In this document: positions 6,893 through 10,452 of the stretch, one piece after another
Position numbering within the stretch: the first letter of the stretch is position 1
Layout: each line of letters opens with the position of its first letter
The notes under the pieces: model-generated
The model's input: the letters and a program-made list of their open reading frames with translations, nothing else
What the model was told of the DNA's origin: nothing
Databases searched by the model: none
Position numbers and translations under genes: made by a program
NCBI GenBank assembly: GCA_031371195.1
Contig: JANMJD010000330.1
Coordinates: 1-10,452, forward strand
DNA length: 10,452 bases
Reading direction: 5' to 3'
DNA from: JANMJD01 sp031371195
GTDB lineage: Bacteria; Actinomycetota; Acidimicrobiia; Acidimicrobiales; Ilumatobacteraceae

Positions 6893-7684
6893 ATGTCGGT
6901 ACTGCAGATGTTTCGGGTCGACGGCAAGGCGGCGGTGGTCAACGGCGCCGGGCGCGGAATCGGTGCTGCCTCGGCGATCGCCCTCGCCGAGGCGGGAGCC
7001 GATGTGGCGATCCGCGCCCGCACGGCCGCCCAGCTCGACGAGGTGGCGGCGGCCATTCGCGGGTATGGCCGCCGGGCACTGGTGCTCGTCGCCGACGAGT
7101 CGGTGCCGGATGACGACATCGCTGCCGTCGAGCGCGCCGCCGACGAGTTCGGTCGGCTCGACATCCTGGTCAACGTGGTCGGAGGGGCGATGCCCGGACC
7201 GTTCATGCGGGCTCGCGATCGCGATTTCGAACAGGCCTTCCAGTTCAACGTGATGACGGCCATCCGCCTGGTGCGCGCCGCAGTGCCGTATCTGTTGGCG
7301 ACCGGCGACGGATCGGTGATCAACATCACCACGGCCGCGGCCCACATGGTCGGGCGCGGCTACACGTTGTACGGCACGGTGAAGGCGGCGCTCGATCATG
7401 CGACGCGTCTGCTCGCCGCAGACCTGTGCCCGAAGATCCGGGTCAACGCCGTGGCCCCGGGGGCGATCCTCACCGATGCGTTGGCGATGGTGATGGGCGA
7501 CGACGAGATCCGTACATCGATGGAGCGCCTTACCCCGCTGCGGCGCATCGGCACGCCCGACGAGATCGCCGCGGCGGTGCTGTACCTGGCGTCACCGGCC
7601 GGCGCTTTTCTCACGGGCAAGATCATCGAGGTCGACGGCGGCACGCAGGTCCCGGCCTTCGAGTTCCCGATTCCCGATCTGTAG
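6893..7684 (+). CDS. Short-chain dehydrogenase/reductase (classical SDR)
   Basis: A 263-residue classical SDR. The cofactor loop is NGAGRGIG at 17-24, a variant of TGxxxGxG. The strand motif usually reading NNAG is NVVGG at 94-98. Asn119 (FNV), Tyr160 and Lys164 (YGTVK) supply three of the four catalytic residues. The usual serine 13 residues before the tyrosine is Thr147. PGAILTDAL (189-197) and a C-terminal VDGGTQVPAFEFP complete the fold. It should oxidise or reduce a hydroxyl/keto group with NAD(P), plausibly a 3-hydroxyacyl-CoA or hydroxysteroid given the upstream hydratase. ATG 6893 is one base after the previous stop, with GGAGG at 6881-6885 seven bases upstream. It ends 2 bases from the convergent Nudix gene, so it is the last gene of the operon. 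Confidence 0.9.
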   Translation: MSVLQMFRVDGKAAVVNGAGRGIGAASAIALAEAGADVAIRARTAAQLDEVAAAIRGYGRRALVLVADESVPDDDIAAVERAADEFGRLDILVNVVGGAMPGPFMRARDRDFEQAFQFNVMTAIRLVRAAVPYLLATGDGSVINITTAAAHMVGRGYTLYGTVKAALDHATRLLAADLCPKIRVNAVAPGAILTDALAMVMGDDEIRTSMERLTPLRRIGTPDEIAAAVLYLASPAGAFLTGKIIEVDGGTQVPAFEFPIPDL

Positions 7685-7686
7685 AC

Positions 7687-8238
7687 CTACTTGCGGGCGA
7701 CCAGACGGGCCAGGCGGGGCAGCAGGCCGGGCAGGTCGGGAGCGCAGACCTCGGGGAGCTTGCGCACCGGCCACCACGCCACCGGTCGGCCCTCCTCGGC
7801 GACGAGCTTCACCGAACGCGCCGACCGGAAGACGTAGCCCACTCCCCAGTGCAGGTGTTCAGGTCCGTCGTCGGTGGCCGGCATTTCGACGCAGCTGACG
7901 ATCATCGGCTCGGCAACGATCGGGTTGAGGTCGAGCCCGGTCTCCTCGACGAGTTCGCGGATCGCCGCGTCGCGACACGTTTCGTCGAACCCGACGTGGC
8001 CGCCGGCGCACGCCCAGCCGAGGGTCGGGTGGCGTACGAGCAGGGCGTGGTCGCCGCCCTCGTCGAACACCCAGGCGGTGGCGGTCAACTGGCCGTCGCG
8101 GCCGGGCTTGCCGTCCAACAGGTCGGCGAGCTCGCCGGGCTCGGTGCGGTACGACAACGGCGCCTTGCGGACGGCAGCGGAGAAGGTGCGGTCGGGCGTC
8201 GTGAGCGGCAGGTTGACGGTGTGTTCGGGATGGCCCAC
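7687..8238 (-). CDS. Nudix hydrolase, translationally coupled to folE
   Basis: A 183-residue protein with a complete Nudix box GX5EX7REUXEEXGU: Gly80, Glu86, then Arg94-Glu95, Glu98-Glu99 and Gly101, the metal-binding loop that cleaves nucleoside diphosphate-X substrates. About 50 residues precede the Nudix fold and start VGHPEHTVNLPL. The frame runs open upstream through folE, but the best start is GTG 8238, sharing one base with the folE stop (TAGTG). That implies co-transcription and coupling. FolE makes 7,8-dihydroneopterin triphosphate, whose pyrophosphate is removed in E. coli by the Nudix enzyme NudB, so this gene is a reasonable candidate for that step. It could instead be an ADP-ribose or general nucleotide pyrophosphatase, since no substrate-specific motif is visible. 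It is convergent with the dehydrogenase. Confidence 0.85.
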   Translation of the reverse strand: MGHPEHTVNLPLTTPDRTFSAAVRKAPLSYRTEPGELADLLDGKPGRDGQLTATAWVFDEGGDHALLVRHPTLGWACAGGHVGFDETCRDAAIRELVEETGLDLNPIVAEPMIVSCVEMPATDDGPEHLHWGVGYVFRSARSVKLVAEEGRPVAWWPVRKLPEVCAPDLPGLLPRLARLVARK

Positions 8239-8849
8239 TATCGGGCCCGTTCGCCGGTGATGAAGCTCATCGCCTCGGAGCGCGAGCGGGCATCGTCGCG
8301 GAATCGGCCGCGCACGGCCGAGGTAACCGTGACCGCGCCCGGCTTCTGCACTCCGCGCATCGACATGCACAGGTGCTCGGCCTCGATGACCACCAGCACG
8401 CCGTGCGGCTCGAGCGCGGCGACCATCGCCTCGGCGATCTGGGTCGTCAACCGTTCCTGCACCTGTGGGCGTTTGGCGTAGCCGTCGACCAGACGGGCCA
8501 ACTTGGACAGTCCGGTGATGCGCCCCTGCGGCCCGGGGATGTACGCCACGTGGGCCTTGCCGAGGAACGGCACCAGATGGTGTTCGCACATCGAGGCGAA
8601 CGAGATGTCGCGGACCATCACCATCTCGTCGTGTTCGGCCTCGAACGTGACGGCCAGATGGCGGGCCGGGTCGTCGTGCAGGCCCTGCATCACCTCGGCG
8701 TACATCCGGGCGACGCGTGACGGCGTGTTGATCAACCCGTCGCGGGCGGGATCCTCACCGATCGCGGCGAGGATCTCGGTGACGGCCGCCTCGATGCGGG
8801 CGAGGTCGACCGGTGGCGGGGCTACCGGGTGATCGGATGACTGGATCAT
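8238..8849 (-). CDS. folE: GTP cyclohydrolase I (FolE)
   Basis: A 203-residue enzyme that converts GTP to 7,8-dihydroneopterin triphosphate and formate, the first step of folate and pterin synthesis in the cytosol. Signature segments are DGLINTPSRVARMY (37-50), SMCEHHLVPFLGKAHVAYIP (86-105), GLSKLARLVDGYAKRPQVQE (113-132) and EHLCMSMRGVQKPG (158-171). The zinc ligands are Cys88, His91 and Cys161, and the neighbouring His90 is the expected active-site residue. All are intact and the length is normal. I chose ATG 8849: GAGG lies 10 bases upstream, and the only longer start is a TTG at 8918 whose extra 23 residues are not family-like. The Nudix gene follows with a one-base overlap. No other folate genes are nearby; the upstream neighbour is divergent. 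Confidence 0.96.
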   Translation of the reverse strand: MIQSSDHPVAPPPVDLARIEAAVTEILAAIGEDPARDGLINTPSRVARMYAEVMQGLHDDPARHLAVTFEAEHDEMVMVRDISFASMCEHHLVPFLGKAHVAYIPGPQGRITGLSKLARLVDGYAKRPQVQERLTTQIAEAMVAALEPHGVLVVIEAEHLCMSMRGVQKPGAVTVTSAVRGRFRDDARSRSEAMSFITGERAR

Positions 8850-8999
8850 GGCCTGGCATCCTCGCTCGCCCGACGTCGCATCACAACCCGAGCCGGCGGG
8901 CGAAGTGGGCGTGGCCAATCGATAACCACCCGTCGCGTCCGTGCCCTGCAGGTCGATCCGGATGTGGGTGCGAATCTTTCAGCTTGCGTTCAGAAATGG

Positions 9000-9028
9000 T
9001 TGCAAGGAAGTGGACAAAGATTTACTCT
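9000..9028 (+). promoter_or_regulatory. Promoter of the secreted fibronectin type III protein
   Basis: TTGCAA (9000-9005) and TACTCT (9023-9028) are spaced by 17 bases and lie in a local AT-rich patch of an otherwise GC-rich region. TACTCT fits TANNNT, and the -35 keeps the TTG core. Transcription would begin near 9035, giving a leader of about 46 bases before ATG 9081. The rest of 8850-9080 must also hold the folE promoter on the other strand, which I could not place. Confidence 0.5.
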
Positions 9029-9080
9029 GTGCGTGGGGCGTAGGACGTTCGGTGCGTGCGGGCCCCGTAGCGAGGGCGAA

Positions 9081-10452
9081 ATGGGCAAGACAGTGGGCGC
9101 TTCTGCGCGGACTGTCGGCTTGGGGCTTTCCGTGCTCCTGGCCGGCGGTTCGGTACTCACCGTGCTGGAATCGCGTGCGAATGCGGCGACCGATCCCGGG
9201 TACAACTATGTGGCGACGCCGTTCAATGCGGCGAACTTCACCCACCCGACGGTCATCGACAACCCCTATATGCCGCTCATACCGGGGACGCAGCTCGTGC
9301 TCGAGGGCCGGGCCGATCGGGGAGAGGGCGGGCGGACGCCGCATACCGTGATCTTCACGATCACCGACCTCACCAAGGTCGTCGCCGGCGTGCGAACGGT
9401 CGTGGCCTGGGACCAGGACATCAACCAGGGCGTGCTGCAGGAGTCGGAACTCGCCCTGTTCGCCCAGGACGACGACGGCAACGTGTGGAACCTGGGCGAG
9501 TACCCCGAGGAGTATGTCAACGGTGTGTACTCCGTTGCCCCGAGCACATGGCTGGAGGGCTCGGGTGGGGGACTGGGCGGCGTGCACGTCCATGCCAACC
9601 CGCAACCCGATTCGTTGATCTATCTCGCCGGACGGGTTCCGGCAATCGGCTTCTTCGACGTCGCTCGGGAGGTCACCCGCGAGACGTCGACGAGCGTGCC
9701 GACGGGCAGCTACGACCATGTCCTGCGAGTCGACGAATGGGATCCGTCGGCCCAGCCCGACGATGGGCATCAGGTCAAGTACTACGCGCCCGGTGTCGGG
9801 CTCGTCCGCGTCGGTCCCGACGGGGGCGTCGAGCAGGAAGGACTGGTGCGCGCCGAAACCCACCATCTCACCGCGGACGAACTGGCTGCCGCCCGGATGG
9901 CATCGCTCGAAATCGACGGTCGTGCCCGCTCGACAAAGTCGTCGAACAAGTCGGTGTGGAAGCCATCGGCCGCCCTGGTGCGCGCCACGCTGCCCGACGC
10001 GCCCCGTTCGGCTGTCGCCACGGCGACTCCGGGGGGAGCCACGATCGTGTGGGATCCGCCGATATCGGACGGCGGTGCTGCGGTGACCGGCTACACGGTC
10101 AGTGCATCTCCCGGAGGGATCACGCGCACGGTCACGTCGCCGGCGGCGACGTTCGACGGCCTCACGCCCGGTGTCTCGTACCTGTTCACCGTCACCGCCA
10201 ACAACATCGAGGGTGCCGGGTCGGTCACGACGTCGAATGCGGTCACGGTGCCCGCCCCGCCCCGCGCTGCGGCGACCCTGGTGGGGTTGGAGCCGGGTCG
10301 GTTTGTGGATTCGCGGTTGCCGGGTGGGCGGACGTTTGATGGGTTTGCGGCTGGTGGTGGGTTGCGTGCTGGTGGTTCGGTGACTGAGGTGTTGGTGGGT
10401 GGTCGTGGTGGGGTGCCGGGTGATGCGGTGGCGGTGTCGTTGAATGTGACGG
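9081..10452 (+). CDS. Secreted protein: unnamed N-terminal domain, fibronectin type III domain, C-terminal repeat-type domain (cut by window edge)
   Basis: 457 codons are visible and the gene continues past the right edge. ATG 9081 has GAGGG four bases upstream (9072-9076). Residues 1-35 are a Sec signal (hydrophobic VGLGLSVLLAGGSVLTVL, cleavage probably after ANA). Residues 52-255 contain FTHPTVIDNPYMPLIPGT, AQDDDGNVWNLGEY and VKYYAPGVGLVRV, a pattern I recognise from exported actinobacterial and soil-bacterial proteins that has no assigned role. Residues 306-392 are a fibronectin type III domain (PDAPRSAVAT, then WDPP, VTGYTVSAS, LTPGVSYLFTVTANNIEG). From residue 398 a C-terminal domain begins (LVGLEPGRFVDSRLPGG…GRGGVPGDAVAVSLNVT), usually present as one or more copies in acidimicrobial secreted proteins. 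Codon use changes sharply at residue 400. It is likely extracellular or surface-bound; no enzyme motif is seen. Confidence 0.82.
   Translation, partial: MGKTVGASARTVGLGLSVLLAGGSVLTVLESRANAATDPGYNYVATPFNAANFTHPTVIDNPYMPLIPGTQLVLEGRADRGEGGRTPHTVIFTITDLTKVVAGVRTVVAWDQDINQGVLQESELALFAQDDDGNVWNLGEYPEEYVNGVYSVAPSTWLEGSGGGLGGVHVHANPQPDSLIYLAGRVPAIGFFDVAREVTRETSTSVPTGSYDHVLRVDEWDPSAQPDDGHQVKYYAPGVGLVRVGPDGGVEQEGLVRAETHHLTADELAAARMASLEIDGRARSTKSSNKSVWKPSAALVRATLPDAPRSAVATATPGGATIVWDPPISDGGAAVTGYTVSASPGGITRTVTSPAATFDGLTPGVSYLFTVTANNIEGAGSVTTSNAVTVPAPPRAAATLVGLEPGRFVDSRLPGGRTFDGFAAGGGLRAGGSVTEVLVGGRGGVPGDAVAVSLNVT
10278..10452 (+). other. Compositionally distinct C-terminal domain segment (G/T-only third positions)
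   Basis: Codons 400-457 of the secreted protein all end in G or T: none of 58 ends in C or A. Counting 10281-10452 gives 90 G, 50 T, 22 C and 10 A. The 60 bases at 10141-10200 give 17 G, 25 C, 11 T and 7 A. The break coincides with the end of the fibronectin domain and its Pro/Ala linker. It continues off the right edge, so its length and copy number are unknown. Confidence 0.75.

Noticed and set aside
7426..8481. A 351-codon plus-strand open frame across the dehydrogenase end, Nudix gene and folE
   Set aside because: It crosses three well-supported genes in the wrong frame or strand and has no family motif.
8239..8589. Extension of the Nudix frame upstream through folE to a 300-residue protein
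   Set aside because: The added 117 residues are the complement-frame shadow of folE and lack domain features. The GTG overlapping the folE stop is a standard coupled start.
8850..8918. TTG start for folE adding 23 residues
   Set aside because: TTG is a poor start, the extra residues are not family-like, and ATG 8849 gives a normal-length enzyme with a ribosome site.
8983..9006. CTTGC…GCAAG inverted repeat next to the right-hand promoter
   Set aside because: Arms are only five bases with a 14-base spacer, and the right arm overlaps the -35 hexamer. It is too weak to call an operator or terminator.
9485..10339. A 284-codon plus-strand frame inside the right-hand secreted gene
   Set aside because: It is an off-frame Arg/Gly-rich shadow of the gene carrying the fibronectin domain.
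10281..10452. G-rich stretch as a G-quadruplex or a diversity-generating retroelement target
   Set aside because: G runs of three or more are irregularly spaced and mostly follow Gly/Val codons. Retroelement targets show adenine-specific changes and a nearby template, and neither is visible here.

Overview
The window is high-GC DNA with actinobacterial traits: a probable leaderless GTG start, tightly packed ATGA- and TAGTG-overlapping genes, and lipid-metabolism enzymes that look mycobacterial. Two large Sec-exported proteins are present. One ends in a 'LEPGRFVDSR…GRGGVP…LNVT' domain of a kind I associate with secreted proteins of Acidimicrobiia and related Actinobacteria. I would guess a free-living acidimicrobial-type actinobacterium, but that placement is inference.

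Layout, left to right. Positions 1-164 (minus) hold the N-terminus of an Alg14/PssD-like glycosyltransferase subunit that runs off the left edge. A 340-base, lower-GC gap (165-504) follows; oddly, the glycosyltransferase frame stays open through all of it. Positions 505-5193 (minus) encode one 1562-residue secreted mosaic protein: signal peptide, about 14 delta-60-like propeller units, two Ig-like domains, a Rossmann-like domain and a six-unit NHL propeller. Across a divergent promoter region (5194-5371) lies a plus-strand operon, 5372-7684: a nitronate-monooxygenase-family flavoenzyme resembling IpdC (Rv3553), a MaoC-type hydratase resembling HtdZ (Rv0130), and a short-chain dehydrogenase. 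It ends 2 bases from the stop of a convergent minus-strand pair, folE (GTP cyclohydrolase I) and a Nudix hydrolase, which overlap by one base. A second divergent region (8850-9080) carries a recognisable plus-strand promoter. It drives a secreted protein (9081 to the right edge) made of an unnamed N-terminal domain, a fibronectin type III domain and the start of the C-terminal domain.

How the genes may work together. The three-gene operon looks like acyl-CoA chemistry (flavin oxidoreductase, enoyl/3-hydroxyacyl hydratase, 3-hydroxyacyl or hydroxysteroid dehydrogenase), plausibly lipid or steroid-ring breakdown. FolE makes dihydroneopterin triphosphate, and the coupled Nudix enzyme is a good candidate for the pyrophosphatase that acts next. 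The two exported proteins are probably surface or extracellular binding proteins, and their roles cannot be read from sequence.

The strongest anomaly is the last 58 codons of the window. From position 10278 every codon ends in G or T, and base composition flips from C-rich to strongly G/T-rich at a domain boundary. I saw no tRNA, rRNA, CRISPR array, transposase or insertion-sequence ends.
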